A DNA stretch of 64,000 nucleotides from Bacillus tequilensis KCTC 13622 (GCF_000507145.1 NZ_AYTO01000001.1:62001-126000); one strand, 5' to 3'. Shown: positions 47,150 to 55,748, counted from the stretch's first letter. The notes: generated from the sequence alone by a model not told the origin. Numbers and translations are program-made.

Positions 47150-47176
47150 AAAGCCAATCCTTAAGGATTGGCTTAT
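47150..47176. terminator. Terminator between yhxC and yhzC
   Basis: AAGCCAATCC pairs with GGATTGGCTT over TTAA between convergent genes. Confidence 0.75.
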
Positions 47177-47406
47177 TCGCTCTGTTTGAGCGTTGCATAT
47201 TCTTTAGAGAGCGTCAAAAACGCATCTTTATCTTTTTCGTCCAAGGCTTTGTTGATTTGGTCCGTCAGCATGGTCAGACGGCGCTTATACAAGGATTCAT
47301 CGAGCACCATTTGAATGTAGACATCCGTCATTGTGACATCAAATTCTTTTGTTTGTTGCGTGTTGCGGGACTTCATGAGCTCAGTGTACGATTTTTTCTC
47401 TTTCAT
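47173..47406 (-). CDS. yhzC: IDEAL-domain small protein YhzC
   Basis: A 77-residue acidic, helical protein whose centre YIQMVLDESLYKRRL fits the IDEAL domain, a short element found at the C-terminus of several Bacillus proteins and as free small proteins. ATG 47406 follows GGGGGG at about 8 bases; an upstream in-frame GTG/ATG extension has no site. The function is unknown. It is divergent from comK. Confidence 0.78.
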   Translation of the reverse strand: MKEKKSYTELMKSRNTQQTKEFDVTMTDVYIQMVLDESLYKRRLTMLTDQINKALDEKDKDAFLTLSKEYATLKQSE

Positions 47407-47698
47407 AAAGAATCCCCCCAATGCCTTTTTTATAGTATATGGATAACAATCGAAAAAATCAATAAATTTTTATAATCTTTAGACAACTAATACTTGGCAA
47501 TCTATCGACATATCCTGCAAAATGCCGTAAACCAGCCGATCCTATGAATGTAAAATCGGTTTATTACTAGTAATTTAGAGCTAATAAATATCATTAAAAG
47601 ATGATTTTAGCTTATTCGGTAAAAAAAACTGTCGTTTTATAAAAACAGATGATAGATTATTAGTATAAATTTTGCAGAAAAAGGATGGAGGCCATAAT
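47407..47698. other. yhzC-comK regulatory interval
   Basis: This AT-rich 292-bp gap carries the yhzC leader and the comK control region. Strain 168 binds ComK, CodY, AbrB, Rok and DegU here; only the ComK boxes can be read with confidence. An imperfect inverted repeat lies near 47530-47562 (AAACCAGCCGAT and ATCGGTTT). Confidence 0.6.
47596..47638 (+). promoter_or_regulatory. ComK boxes of the comK promoter
   Basis: The first box, AAAAGATGATTTT (47596-47608), is a perfect AAAA-N5-TTTT. The second (47626-47638) reads AAAC-N5-TTTT, one mismatch. Their centres are 30 bases apart, about three helical turns, which is the known spacing for comK autoactivation by two ComK dimers. Confidence 0.82.
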
Positions 47699-48277
47699 AT
47701 GAGTCAAAAAACAGACGCACCCTTAGAATCGTATGAAGTAAACGGCGCCACAATCGCCGTGCTGCCAGAAGAAATCGATGGCAAAATCTGTTCCAAAATT
47801 ATTGAAAAAGACTGCGTGTTTTACGTCAGCATGAAGCCGCTGCAAATTGTCGACAGAAGCTGCCGGTTTTTCGGATCAAGCTATGCGGGAAGAAAAGCGG
47901 GAACTTATGAAGTGACAAAAATTTCCCACAAACCGCCGATTATGGTGGACCCTTCGAACCAAATCTTTTTATTCCCTACACTTTCTTCGACAAGACCCCA
48001 ATGCGGCTGGATTTCCCATGTGCATGTGAAAGAATTCAAACCGACTGAATTCGACGATACAGAAGTGACCTTTTCGAACGGCAAAACGATGGAGCTGCCG
48101 ATCTCCTGCAATTCGTTTGAAAACCAGGTTTACCGGACAGCGTGGCTCAGAACCAAATTCCAAGATCGAATCGAACACCGCGTGCCGAAACGGCAGGAAT
48201 TTATGCTGTACCCGAAGGAAGAGCGGACGAAGATGATTTATGATTTTATTTTGCGAGAGCTCGGGGAGCGATATTAG
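47699..48277 (+). CDS. comK: Competence master regulator ComK
   Basis: A 192-residue transcription factor that activates DNA uptake genes and its own promoter by minor-groove binding to AAAA-N5-TTTT boxes. Recognisable stretches include LPEEIDGKICSKIIEKDC and the C-terminal multimerisation tail ending RELGERY. ATG 47699 follows ATGGAGG. Full length with no frameshift or skin-element insertion, so competence control should be intact at this locus. Confidence 0.96.
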   Translation: MSQKTDAPLESYEVNGATIAVLPEEIDGKICSKIIEKDCVFYVSMKPLQIVDRSCRFFGSSYAGRKAGTYEVTKISHKPPIMVDPSNQIFLFPTLSSTRPQCGWISHVHVKEFKPTEFDDTEVTFSNGKTMELPISCNSFENQVYRTAWLRTKFQDRIEHRVPKRQEFMLYPKEERTKMIYDFILRELGERY

Positions 48278-48284
48278 AAAATAG

Positions 48285-48315
48285 AAAGGAGCTGACCGAA
48301 CAGGACAGCTCCTTT
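48285..48315. terminator. Terminator between comK and yhxD
   Basis: AAAGGAGCTG and CAGCTCCTTT are perfectly complementary. The minus-strand tail (TTTCTATTTT) is better, so it chiefly serves yhxD. Confidence 0.75.
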
Positions 48316-48318
48316 GCT

Positions 48319-49218
48319 TTAGGCCGTCGGAATTCCGCCGGTGATGCCATATACCTGAGAGGTCACATAGCTTGAATTCTCTGAAGCTAGAAATACATAA
48401 ACATCTGCTAATTCTGCCGGCTGTCCAGCTCGGTTTAGCGGTGATGGCGGTGTGCTTTGACCGAATGTCGGTATGTTTTCCGTCGGCTGGCCTCCGGAAA
48501 TCTGCAGCGGCGTCCAAATTGGCCCGGGCGCAACTGAATTCACTCTGATGCCTTTGGAAGCCAGCTGTTTTCCCAGTCCGACAGTAAAACCGATAATGGC
48601 GTTTTTCGTTGCTGCGTAATCTAACAGCATCGGGCTTGGGTTGTAGCCTTCAACTGAGGTCGTAGTGATAATTGAAGCTCCCTCCGGCAAATACGGAAGT
48701 GCCGCTTTTACAACCCAGTAAAGGGAAAAGACGTTCACTTCAAATGTTTTATAGATTTGTTCAGTGGGCAGGTCTTCAATGTTTTGGACCGCTTGCTGTT
48801 TACCGGCAACCAGCGCCAGTACATCCAATCCGCCAAGTTCCTGATGGGCCTGTTTGACCAAATCCCGGCAAAAGGACTCGTCGCTCAAGTCTCCGGGGAT
48901 GAGCACTGCTTTTCGTCCTTCTGCTTCTATCAGTTCTTTTACCTGTTCGGCATCAGGTTGCTCCGCAGGCAAATAGTTAATGGCCACATCGGCGCCTTCC
49001 CGGGCGTAAGCAATTGCGGCAGCGCGGCCAATACCGGAATCGCCGCCGGTGACGAGCGCTTTTCGGCCAATCAGTTTATCCGCTCCTTTATAGCTTTTTT
49101 CCCCGCAATCCGGCACCGGCTTCATGTTCTTTTGCAGGCCGGGCGGTTCTTGATATTGTTCAGGGAATTCATCGTGAAAAAATGCTGTTAAAGGATTGCT
49201 AAGGTTTGAATCAGACAT
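48319..49218 (-). CDS. yhxD: Short-chain dehydrogenase YhxD
   Basis: A 299-residue classical SDR closely related to yhxC. N-terminal extension with [14 protein letters not shown], cofactor motif [12 protein letters not shown] near 57, and catalytic DYAATKNA near 207. ATG 49218 (the second of two adjacent ATGs) has AAGGAG at 8 bases. A sigma-B-like promoter upstream fits membership of the general stress regulon. The substrate is unknown. Confidence 0.88.
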   Translation of the reverse strand: MSDSNLSNPLTAFFHDEFPEQYQEPPGLQKNMKPVPDCGEKSYKGADKLIGRKALVTGGDSGIGRAAAIAYAREGADVAINYLPAEQPDAEQVKELIEAEGRKAVLIPGDLSDESFCRDLVKQAHQELGGLDVLALVAGKQQAVQNIEDLPTEQIYKTFEVNVFSLYWVVKAALPYLPEGASIITTTSVEGYNPSPMLLDYAATKNAIIGFTVGLGKQLASKGIRVNSVAPGPIWTPLQISGGQPTENIPTFGQSTPPSPLNRAGQPAELADVYVFLASENSSYVTSQVYGITGGIPTA

Positions 49219-49257
49219 CATCAACGCTCCTTTTCTGTTTGGTGTATATTCGTACGT

Positions 49258-49284
49258 GTACCCCCGCAGCATATAGAGAAAAAC
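49258..49284 (-). promoter_or_regulatory. Possible sigma-B promoter of yhxD
   Basis: On the minus strand GTTTTT (49279-49284) and GGGTAC (49258-49263) are 15 bases apart, close to the sigma-B consensus GTTTAA and GGGTAT. Confidence 0.5.
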
Positions 49285-49422
49285 ATGTTTTGGCAGTTTG
49301 ACTGCTGAAAGACAAAAAAACAGACTTACTTCTATATTTATCTTGTCAAATATGACTGTATGAATTATGATAAATCCAGCTATAAAACAACTAAATATTG
49401 GATGGGAGATGGGTATATCGTC

Positions 49423-49692
49423 ATGAAGAAAACGGCGGCGGTTTTGCTGTCACTCGGTCTCGTTTTCGGTTTTTCATACGGAGCAGATCATGTGGCGGAA
49501 GCTAAAACAAAGGTGAAGGTTTATAAGAACTGCAAGGAGTTAAACAAAGTATATAAAGGCGGGGTGGCCCGCACGTCGAAGGTGAAAAATAAAGGCGGAA
49601 AAACGAAGTACAAGCCTTACGTCTCTAAGACGCTTTATGATGCCAATAAAAATAAAGACCGCGATAAAGATTTAATCGCCTGCGAACGTTAA
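49423..49692 (+). CDS. yhjA: Secreted Excalibur-domain protein YhjA
   Basis: An 89-residue exported protein: a Sec signal peptide ([20 protein letters not shown] to VAEAK), then a small basic domain with [15 protein letters not shown] and the calcium-site-like end [16 protein letters not shown]. This is the Excalibur pattern with two paired Cys. ATG 49423 gives a clean signal peptide although the ribosome site (GGGAGATGGG) is distant. Homologous domains bind calcium and often accompany nucleases; here it stands alone. Confidence 0.85.
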   Translation: MKKTAAVLLSLGLVFGFSYGADHVAEAKTKVKVYKNCKELNKVYKGGVARTSKVKNKGGKTKYKPYVSKTLYDANKNKDRDKDLIACER

Positions 49693-49697
49693 AGAAG

Positions 49698-49728
49698 AAA
49701 AAGCAATCTGATTTCAGATTGCTTTTTC
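49698..49728. terminator. Terminator between yhjA and yhjB
   Basis: AAAAAGCAATCTG pairs with CAGATTGCTTTTT over a 4-base loop between convergent genes. Confidence 0.92.
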
Positions 49729-49730
49729 AT

Positions 49731-51200
49731 TTATGCCGCTTGATCAGCCGCGGCGCTTTTCGTTTTTCTTGTCGCCAAGCTTACTGCCGCCATGACCGTC
49801 ATGTTCAAAAGCAGAGCGACTATGCCGACATTCAAGTCTTTTGCTGCTTGCGGCAGCGCCGGAATTAAAGTGCCAATCGTCGTTTCCGTCAATGTAATAT
49901 AAGAAACCGCTCCGACACCTGTAATGATGCCGCAGAAAGCTCCTTGCTTCGTCACCATATTATGCCTGAACAGACTGAACAATAGAGCCGGGAATAATTG
50001 TGTGACAAGGCTGTAGCCCATTAATAGCAGCGTAACGATGGTATTTCCTCCCCTGAAGGTAAAGTACACCGAAATCAGCGCGATCACTGGAACTAAACAT
50101 TTGGCAAGCATTGAGACTTGCTGTTCTGTCGTGCGGGGTGCGAACACTTTGTACACATTTTTTGCAAACAGCGTGGAGGCGGACATTAAGATCATAGACC
50201 CCGGCACAAGCGCGGTCAGCAATCCGGCAGCACCGATAATCCCGACAAACCAAGGGTCAAATGTTTGCAGAGACAGCCTCAAAAGCGATAGATCCCCGTC
50301 TGCGTCTTTCAACCCCGGAACTTGCAGAATAGCGGCAAAGCCGACGAAAAGGACGAAGAGCAGGACCAGCTGGTATAAAGGCATGATGATGGCATTTTTG
50401 CGAAACACTTTTGGGTTTTCGGCTGAATACGAAGCGGAAAACGTATGAGGCCACATGTAAAACCCAAGCGCTGTCAAGAGCACGGTGGAGCTGAACCACG
50501 CCGCACTTTGCCCCGTTTCCGGAAGCGTCAGAAAGCCCGGCTTTGCCGTTTCAATCTGCTGAAACATGTCTTGGAATCCGCCGTAATAATGAATCGGCAA
50601 ATACACACCTAAAAACAGAACGACAGCCAAAATCATGATGTCTTTTACAACCGATATCCAAGCGGATCCGTGAATGCCGGAAACCATAACATAAACCGTG
50701 ATGGAAACAGCGCCGATCCAGATGGCGGCGGCCGGAGAGATTTTGCCGTATGACGTTTCCGATACAATCAGTCCAAGGCCTTTCAGCTGCAGCACAAGAT
50801 ATGGAATAAGAGCGGCGATACCTACCAATGAGACGAGAACGCCAAGCAGCGGACTGTTATATTTTCTGGTGAAAAAATCAGACTGCGACATCAGCTTATG
50901 CTGTTTCGCGTATGTCCAAACCGCCGGCAGGAGCCAATAAGAAAGGATATAGGCCAGACAGCCGTAGGCGATGATGTAAAAGGCCGGCCCGCCTTTCCCG
51001 TAAGCCCAGCCGCTGCCGCCGAGAAACGTAAACGTAGTGTAAATTTCGCCTGCCATTAATAAGAAAACAAATACGGTTCCGAAGCCGCGGCCTCCAACGG
51101 TCCACTGCTCAAGGTTCATGTCTTTTCCTTTTTGGGCGCGTATGCCGAGAAAAATGCTTAAGAGCAGGACGCCGAAAATGATGATGAGCGCTGCGTTCAT
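49731..51200 (-). CDS. yhjB: Sodium:solute symporter YhjB
   Basis: A 489-residue SSS-family permease with about 13 helices. The N-terminal segment WTVGGRGFGTVFVFLLMAGE and the later GAAGLLTALVPGSMILMSAS match the sodium-site helices of the family. Its ATG overlaps the TGA of yhjC by 2 bases. Pairing with a DUF3311 partner is typical of monocarboxylate or related carriers; the substrate is unknown. Confidence 0.88.
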   Translation of the reverse strand: MNAALIIIFGVLLLSIFLGIRAQKGKDMNLEQWTVGGRGFGTVFVFLLMAGEIYTTFTFLGGSGWAYGKGGPAFYIIAYGCLAYILSYWLLPAVWTYAKQHKLMSQSDFFTRKYNSPLLGVLVSLVGIAALIPYLVLQLKGLGLIVSETSYGKISPAAAIWIGAVSITVYVMVSGIHGSAWISVVKDIMILAVVLFLGVYLPIHYYGGFQDMFQQIETAKPGFLTLPETGQSAAWFSSTVLLTALGFYMWPHTFSASYSAENPKVFRKNAIIMPLYQLVLLFVLFVGFAAILQVPGLKDADGDLSLLRLSLQTFDPWFVGIIGAAGLLTALVPGSMILMSASTLFAKNVYKVFAPRTTEQQVSMLAKCLVPVIALISVYFTFRGGNTIVTLLLMGYSLVTQLFPALLFSLFRHNMVTKQGAFCGIITGVGAVSYITLTETTIGTLIPALPQAAKDLNVGIVALLLNMTVMAAVSLATRKTKSAAADQAA

Positions 51201-51397
51201 TCTGCTTCCTCCTTTTTATTTTCGTTGTCGAGGACATACACAATTGCCATCAGCGCAGAGGTCAAAAGAGCCCATATCACAATATAGGCCAGGATAAACG
51301 GCATGCCGAACACGTAGGGGGTCACTTTATTTGCAAAAGGGGTGCCGAGTAAGATTCCGATAAAGGGCAAGGCGGCGAGAATGTGAATCAGTTTCAT
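51197..51397 (-). CDS. yhjC: DUF3311 small membrane subunit YhjC
   Basis: A 66-residue protein with two membrane helices (about 4-22 and 30-55) and a charged tail. ATG 51397 follows AAGGAGG. It is translationally coupled to the symporter gene yhjB through overlapping stop and start, which suggests it is an accessory subunit. Confidence 0.85.
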   Translation of the reverse strand: MKLIHILAALPFIGILLGTPFANKVTPYVFGMPFILAYIVIWALLTSALMAIVYVLDNENKKEEAE

Positions 51398-51601
51398 AAA
51401 ATCCTCCTTCGAATTAGGGTGGGGTATACAAGCCCGACCGTACTGAAAATGTTGTCGTCGAGATGACAGCACATGTCATTTTTTGGGGTGAAAGGCTGTG
51501 GTACGAATTATAAATAAATTTATTTTAATTGTATAGTGTGAATTGTCTGAATTTTTTACAGAATCGCCCGAAGATGGAACGGGCAGTATAATTCAAAAGA
51601 C

Positions 51602-51964
51602 TCAGATCCTGTCCGGGGCGAATAGGTAGTATGTTAATAATTCACTGACCTGCTCTCGGATCCGCGGATTAAAATAGCGGTGCTTTTCTTCATAACGATC
51701 GATCACAAATACATAAAGTGTAAAGGCCTCATCGCGCTCCGCCTCGTGAATCGCAATTTTTCTTTTTCGCAGCTCTTTTCTGACCTCGATCAAATCCTTT
51801 TGTGCTATTTTTAATGATTCGCTGATAAGCTTTTTATAGGGATGTTTCAATTTTAAAGTGCTCTCCTCAATTCCGGCGAGATCACGGTTAAAAATCGTAA
51901 TAGCCATGGGCAAAAAAAGCGCCCGTTCAATTAAATTGTAGATTTCCTCCTGCAGATGCGGCAT
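51602..51964 (-). CDS. yhjD: YhjD, helical protein of unknown function
   Basis: A 120-residue charged, helical soluble protein with no recognisable catalytic motif (HLQEEIYNLIERALFLP at the N-terminus, LLTYYLFAPDRI at the end). ATG 51964 follows GAAGGAGT. Homologues occur in sporulating bacilli, but the sequence does not reveal a role. Confidence 0.75.
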   Translation of the reverse strand: MPHLQEEIYNLIERALFLPMAITIFNRDLAGIEESTLKLKHPYKKLISESLKIAQKDLIEVRKELRKRKIAIHEAERDEAFTLYVFVIDRYEEKHRYFNPRIREQVSELLTYYLFAPDRI

Positions 51965-52112
51965 GCTGACTCCTTCTTTCGGGAACGTTTGTTCTGTTTA
52001 TATTCTATATCGGCTGGTGAAATGATTCAAGACAGAAAAAATCACCAAAACTTTTTAGTTTTCTGCTGATAATGTGTAGAATAAGGATAGACAAACCCGG
52101 TAAGGAGTATAA

Positions 52113-52736
52113 ATGTTGGAGCATTTTTTATCTTATTTCACGCAAGAGCATGTAACTGAATTATTTCAAAGCTATAGGGCTTTCGGTCCTCTTATTGCTG
52201 TGCTGCTGCCTTTAATTGAAGCATTTCTCCCGTTTTTGCCGCTGATTGTGTTTGTGGTGGCGAATACGAATTCGTTTGGCTTGTGGGAAGGGTTCATTCT
52301 GTCTTGGGCGGGATCAACTGCTGGATCTATTCTTGTATTTTTGATCGTCCGTCAATACGGTCAGAGAAGATTGCTTGGATTTATCCGCAGTCATCCGTCG
52401 GTCAGAAAGCTGATGGTATGGGTGGAAAGACACGGCTTTGGTCCTTTGTTTCTTCTGCTTTGTTTTCCGTTTACACCGTCAGCGGCGGTGAATGTTGTTG
52501 CGGGTTTGTCAAGGATCGGAACGCGGCAGTTTATTTTGGCGGCAGCCTCGGGAAAGCTTGTCATGATTTTTATGATCAGCTTCATCGGATATGATCTGCA
52601 CGCACTGATTACACAGCCGATTCGAACGGTCATTGCTGTATTGGTGATCACTGTCTTATGGTATGTCGGAAAAAAGGTAGAGCGGTATTTGCATGTGAGA
52701 GCCAGTCAGCATGAGCATGATGGAGGGAGACAGTAG
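52113..52736 (+). CDS. yhjE: DedA/VTT-family membrane protein YhjE
   Basis: A 207-residue VTT-domain protein with an amphipathic start and five helices. Family features are LIEAFLPFLPLI near 36, SWAGSTAGSILVFLIVR near 65 and FPFTPSAAVNVVAGLS near 118. DedA proteins move or flip lipids, including undecaprenyl phosphate. The start at 52113 (ATG) follows TAAGGAG. Its stop lies one base before the sipV ATG, so they form an operon. Confidence 0.87.
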   Translation: MLEHFLSYFTQEHVTELFQSYRAFGPLIAVLLPLIEAFLPFLPLIVFVVANTNSFGLWEGFILSWAGSTAGSILVFLIVRQYGQRRLLGFIRSHPSVRKLMVWVERHGFGPLFLLLCFPFTPSAAVNVVAGLSRIGTRQFILAAASGKLVMIFMISFIGYDLHALITQPIRTVIAVLVITVLWYVGKKVERYLHVRASQHEHDGGRQ

Positions 52737-52737
52737 C

Positions 52738-53244
52738 ATGAAAAAACGGTTTTGGTTTCTTGCCGGTGTAGTGTCCGTCGTTCTCGTCATTCAGGTTAAA
52801 AATGCCGTCTTCATTGATTACAAGGTGGAAGGCGTCAGTATGAACCCGACCTTTCAGGAAGGGAACGAACTGTTAGTCAATAAATTTTCTCATCGATTTA
52901 AAACCATCCATCGCTTTGATATTGTCCTTTTTAAAGGCCCTGATCAAAAAGTGCTGATTAAGCGGGTAATCGGGTTGCCCGGTGAATCAATCAAATATAA
53001 AGATGATCAGCTGTATGTGAACGGAAAGCGGGTTGCGGAACCATTTTTGAAGCATTTGAAGTCTGTTTCTGCCGGGAGCCATGTAACAGGTGATTTTACC
53101 TTGAAAGATGTGACAGGAACAAGCAAGGTGCCGAAAGGGCAATATTTTGTCGTGGGAGATAATCGCATATACAGCTTCGACAGCCGGCATTTTGGCCCGA
53201 TCAGAGAAAAAAATATTGTCGGTGTGATTTCCGATGCTGAATAA
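52738..53244 (+). CDS. sipV: Type I signal peptidase SipV
   Basis: A 168-residue membrane protease that removes signal peptides from exported proteins. One N-terminal anchor helix, the catalytic Ser in VEGVSMNPTFQEG (about 34) and Lys in VLIKRVIGLPGES (about 75), then GDNRIYSFDSRHFG box E. ATG 52738 follows GGAGGGAG at the end of yhjE. It is one of the minor, chromosomal Sip paralogues. Confidence 0.94.
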   Translation: MKKRFWFLAGVVSVVLVIQVKNAVFIDYKVEGVSMNPTFQEGNELLVNKFSHRFKTIHRFDIVLFKGPDQKVLIKRVIGLPGESIKYKDDQLYVNGKRVAEPFLKHLKSVSAGSHVTGDFTLKDVTGTSKVPKGQYFVVGDNRIYSFDSRHFGPIREKNIVGVISDAE

Positions 53245-53274
53245 AAAGACGTCAATTGAAGGGGCGTCTTTTTT
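53243..53274 (+). terminator. Terminator of yhjE-sipV
   Basis: AAAAAGACG pairs with CGTCTTTTT, loop of about 13 bases, T-run after. Confidence 0.75.
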
Positions 53275-53295
53275 GTGCTTGTTTGGAAAAATGTG

Positions 53296-53324
53296 TTGAA
53301 GAAAAATTTGCAAGAAGCTATAAT
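53296..53324 (+). promoter_or_regulatory. Sigma-A promoter of yhjG
   Basis: TTGAAG (53296-53301), 17-base spacer, perfect TATAAT (53319-53324). Confidence 0.75.
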
Positions 53325-53329
53325 TAATA

Positions 53330-53347
53330 TTGTTACGTATGTAACAA
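53330..53347 (+). promoter_or_regulatory. Probable YhjH operator at yhjG
   Basis: TTGTTACGTATGTAACAA has perfect 7-base arms and covers the expected transcription start. A closely related 18-mer overlaps the -35 box of yhjH. Confidence 0.65.
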
Positions 53348-53427
53348 AAAATATGTTTATAATTTGATATGATTTTATTTTCAAAGGGTTCATAATCGTT
53401 TTAAGTAAAACAAAAGGAGTGGTCGCG

Positions 53428-54921
53428 ATGAATGTTGAAGCTGTCATTATAGGGGGAGGGCCGGTCGGATTTATGCTGGCTTCCGAGCTTGCGATAGCCG
53501 GGGTGAAGACATGTGTGATTGAGCGGTTTGAAAAGCCTGTTCCGCATTCCAAGGCGTTGACGCTGCATCCCCGCACGCTGGAGCTGCTTGAGATGAGAGG
53601 GCTGCTGGAGCGTTTCGTATCCAAAGGAAGCAAAATACCTTCCGGGCACTTTTCGATGCTGGATACCCGTCTTGATTTTTCTGGAATGGATACGAGCTGT
53701 CCTTACACGCTTTTGCTTCCGCAGGCTAAAACAGAGCAGCTGCTTGAGGAACATGCGCGAAGCTTGGGGGCAGAGGTGTTTCGAGGAGCAGAGGCGCTGT
53801 CGGTTACGCAAAACGGGGCAGAGGTGCAAACGATTTTCAAGGATCGTGACGGCAGTGTGCGGACGGTCACAAGCCAGTTTGCTGTTGGTGCCGATGGAGC
53901 CAGAAGTACCGTCCGGAAACAGGCGCAAATTGAGTTTCCGGGAACAGACAGCACCATCACCGCTGCCCTTGCAGATGCGGCGCTCCATTCTCCTCCGCCG
54001 TCAGGCGTGCTGTCCCTTTGCACAGAAGAAGGCGGTGTCATGATCGTTCCGCTTTCTCCGAAACAATACCGAGTCGTCGTGATCAGCCCTTATCGCACGC
54101 AGACGCCGAAAGATGTGCCAGTCACTGAGGAGGAGCTGAAAGCCGATCTCATACGAATCTGCGGGACTGACTTCGGTCTAACAGAGCCTTCGTGGATGTC
54201 GCGGTTCGGGAATGCCGCACGCCAAGCGAAGCGGTATCGGGACGGAAGAATCTTTCTTGCGGGTGATGCGGCGCATATTCATTTTCCAGCAGGCGGCCAA
54301 GGGCTGAATGTCGGCCTTCAGGATGCAATGAACCTCGGGTGGAAGCTGGCAGCAGCTGTGAAGGGCACTGCGCCGTTATGGCTTTTGGACAGCTACCATG
54401 AGGAGCGGCACCCTGCTGCGGAAGAGCTTCTGAGAAACGCGGAGGCACAGACGAAGCTGATCGATTTCTCTCAAGCAGGCCTCCATTTGCGAAGTATGAT
54501 GTCTGAGCTGCTTGCCTTCCCTGAAGTAAATCGATATATAGCGGGGCAAATTTCTGCGCTCGATGTCAGGTATGAAGCTGATCCCGATATGCCGCCGCAT
54601 CGTTTGAACGGGTCAAGGCTTCCTGACATGGAGCTGATTCTTTCCGACGGCAGTTCGGAACGGCTGTACAGCTTTCTCCAAAACGGGACATTCGTTTTGC
54701 TGTCATTGATACAAGAAGCTGATGATCATAGCCGAATAAAAGGCTTGCGCACGGTAACCGCCTCGCTTGCAGAACCAGATGGAAAATTGCGGGACGTGCA
54801 TACAATATTGATTCGCCCTGATGGACATGTTGCATGGGCAATAGATGCATCGGCGCCTGATTGTGCCGGTATGATTCAAACAGGGGTCAGCCGCTGGCTT
54901 TCCGTCACCAGCCGGGTGTAA
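53428..54921 (+). CDS. yhjG: FAD-dependent aromatic monooxygenase-like protein YhjG
   Basis: A 497-residue group-A flavoprotein monooxygenase of the PHBH/pentachlorophenol hydroxylase type. It has VIIGGGPVGFMLASELA at the start, GADGARSTVR near 155, GDAAHIHFPAGGQGLNVG near 280, and a thioredoxin-like C-terminal domain from about 390. ATG 53428 follows AAAGGAG at 8 bases; GTG 53419 is too close. The neighbouring MarR regulator and the shared operator suggest induction by an aromatic or quinone compound; this is inference. Confidence 0.88.
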   Translation: MNVEAVIIGGGPVGFMLASELAIAGVKTCVIERFEKPVPHSKALTLHPRTLELLEMRGLLERFVSKGSKIPSGHFSMLDTRLDFSGMDTSCPYTLLLPQAKTEQLLEEHARSLGAEVFRGAEALSVTQNGAEVQTIFKDRDGSVRTVTSQFAVGADGARSTVRKQAQIEFPGTDSTITAALADAALHSPPPSGVLSLCTEEGGVMIVPLSPKQYRVVVISPYRTQTPKDVPVTEEELKADLIRICGTDFGLTEPSWMSRFGNAARQAKRYRDGRIFLAGDAAHIHFPAGGQGLNVGLQDAMNLGWKLAAAVKGTAPLWLLDSYHEERHPAAEELLRNAEAQTKLIDFSQAGLHLRSMMSELLAFPEVNRYIAGQISALDVRYEADPDMPPHRLNGSRLPDMELILSDGSSERLYSFLQNGTFVLLSLIQEADDHSRIKGLRTVTASLAEPDGKLRDVHTILIRPDGHVAWAIDASAPDCAGMIQTGVSRWLSVTSRV

Positions 54922-54925
54922 CGCA

Positions 54926-54977
54926 ATTCGATTGTTTCATCTGTAACAAAACGGTATGATAGAAGAAACAATCGAAT
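54926..54977 (+). repeat. 13-bp perfect inverted repeat around the yhjH promoter
   Basis: ATTCGATTGTTTC (54926-54938) and GAAACAATCGAAT (54965-54977) are exact inverse copies separated by 26 bases. They frame the yhjH promoter. Confidence 0.85.
54932..54960 (+). promoter_or_regulatory. Promoter of yhjH with overlapping operator
   Basis: TTGTTT (54932-54937), 17-base spacer and TATGAT (54955-54960) form the promoter. The operator TTGTTTCATCTGTAACAA (54932-54949) starts on the -35 box and differs from the yhjG operator at four positions. Confidence 0.65.
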
Positions 54978-54996
54978 GGAAAAGGTGAAAAACCCG

Positions 54997-55524
54997 ATGA
55001 ACACAGATCATACGAAACACAAACTTTTTGAATTGTATGCGGAGCTCATTCACCAGCAGGAGAAATGGGAGGGGCTTATTAAAGCTTTTTTGGCTGACGA
55101 ATTGAAGAAGCTTGATGCCGAGCATGGGAGCAAATCTCAATTGTCGATGACAGAAATTCATGTTCTTTCTTGTGTTGGAGACAATGAGCCGATCAATGTC
55201 ACGTCGATAGCAGAAAAAATGAATACGACAAAAGCGACAGTGTCGCGCATCAGTACAAAATTGCTCAGCGCAGGCTTCCTTCACAGAACTCAGCTCAGCG
55301 ATAATAAAAAGGAAGTTTACTTTCGTTTGACGCCGGCTGGGAAAAAACTGCATGGGCTGCACAAGTATTATCATCAGAAGGTCGAGCAGCGTTTTCTGTC
55401 TTTTTTTGACCAGTATACAGAGGAAGAGATTCTTTTTGCGGAACGGCTGTTTCGTGATCTCGTGACAAAATGGTATCCGTCGTCAGGAGAAATAGAAGAG
55501 GGTCTGCACAGCGTTTTTAAATAA
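54997..55524 (+). CDS. yhjH: MarR-family regulator YhjH
   Basis: A 175-residue winged-helix regulator: dimer helices at both ends, recognition region VTSIAEKMNTTKATVSRIS (about 70-88) and wing SDNKKEVYFRLTPAGKK. ATG 54997 follows AAAGGTG. Matching 18-bp operators at yhjG and yhjH imply that it represses both. No redox-active Cys arrangement is obvious beyond SCVGDNE, so ligand rather than thiol sensing is more likely. Confidence 0.88.
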   Translation: MNTDHTKHKLFELYAELIHQQEKWEGLIKAFLADELKKLDAEHGSKSQLSMTEIHVLSCVGDNEPINVTSIAEKMNTTKATVSRISTKLLSAGFLHRTQLSDNKKEVYFRLTPAGKKLHGLHKYYHQKVEQRFLSFFDQYTEEEILFAERLFRDLVTKWYPSSGEIEEGLHSVFK

Positions 55525-55551
55525 AAAACACGCACTGTGGTGCGTGTTTTT
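55523..55551. terminator. Terminator of yhjH
   Basis: AAAAACACGCAC pairs with GTGCGTGTTTTT over TGTG. Confidence 0.92.
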
Positions 55552-55748
55552 CACGTTTCTTCTTTCTTTTTCAGGATGGCGAGGTAAATCAAATTTCCTC
55601 CGGCTAAAATCGTAAGCGGCAGTCCGGGGGAGCCGGATGTCACCAAATTGTAAATCAGCCAGATGCCTAAACATAATCCGTAATATAAATGCATTGCCTT
55701 GCCGGGATTGTCGCGCAGAAAACGCCCCTTTACCATTTTTTTCATCAT
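55551..55748 (-). CDS. Possible small membrane protein with misplaced start
   Basis: A 65-residue frame encodes two hydrophobic segments (LYYGLCLGIWLIYNLV and LPLTILAGGNLIYLAIL) with basic ends, plausible as a small membrane protein. Its first ATG (55748) has no ribosome site. A good AAGGAG plus TTG lies about 20 bases further upstream but leads into another frame, where the product looks like noise. Either the start is unusual or a one-base shift has broken the gene. Confidence 0.4.
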   Translation of the reverse strand: MMKKMVKGRFLRDNPGKAMHLYYGLCLGIWLIYNLVTSGSPGLPLTILAGGNLIYLAILKKKEET

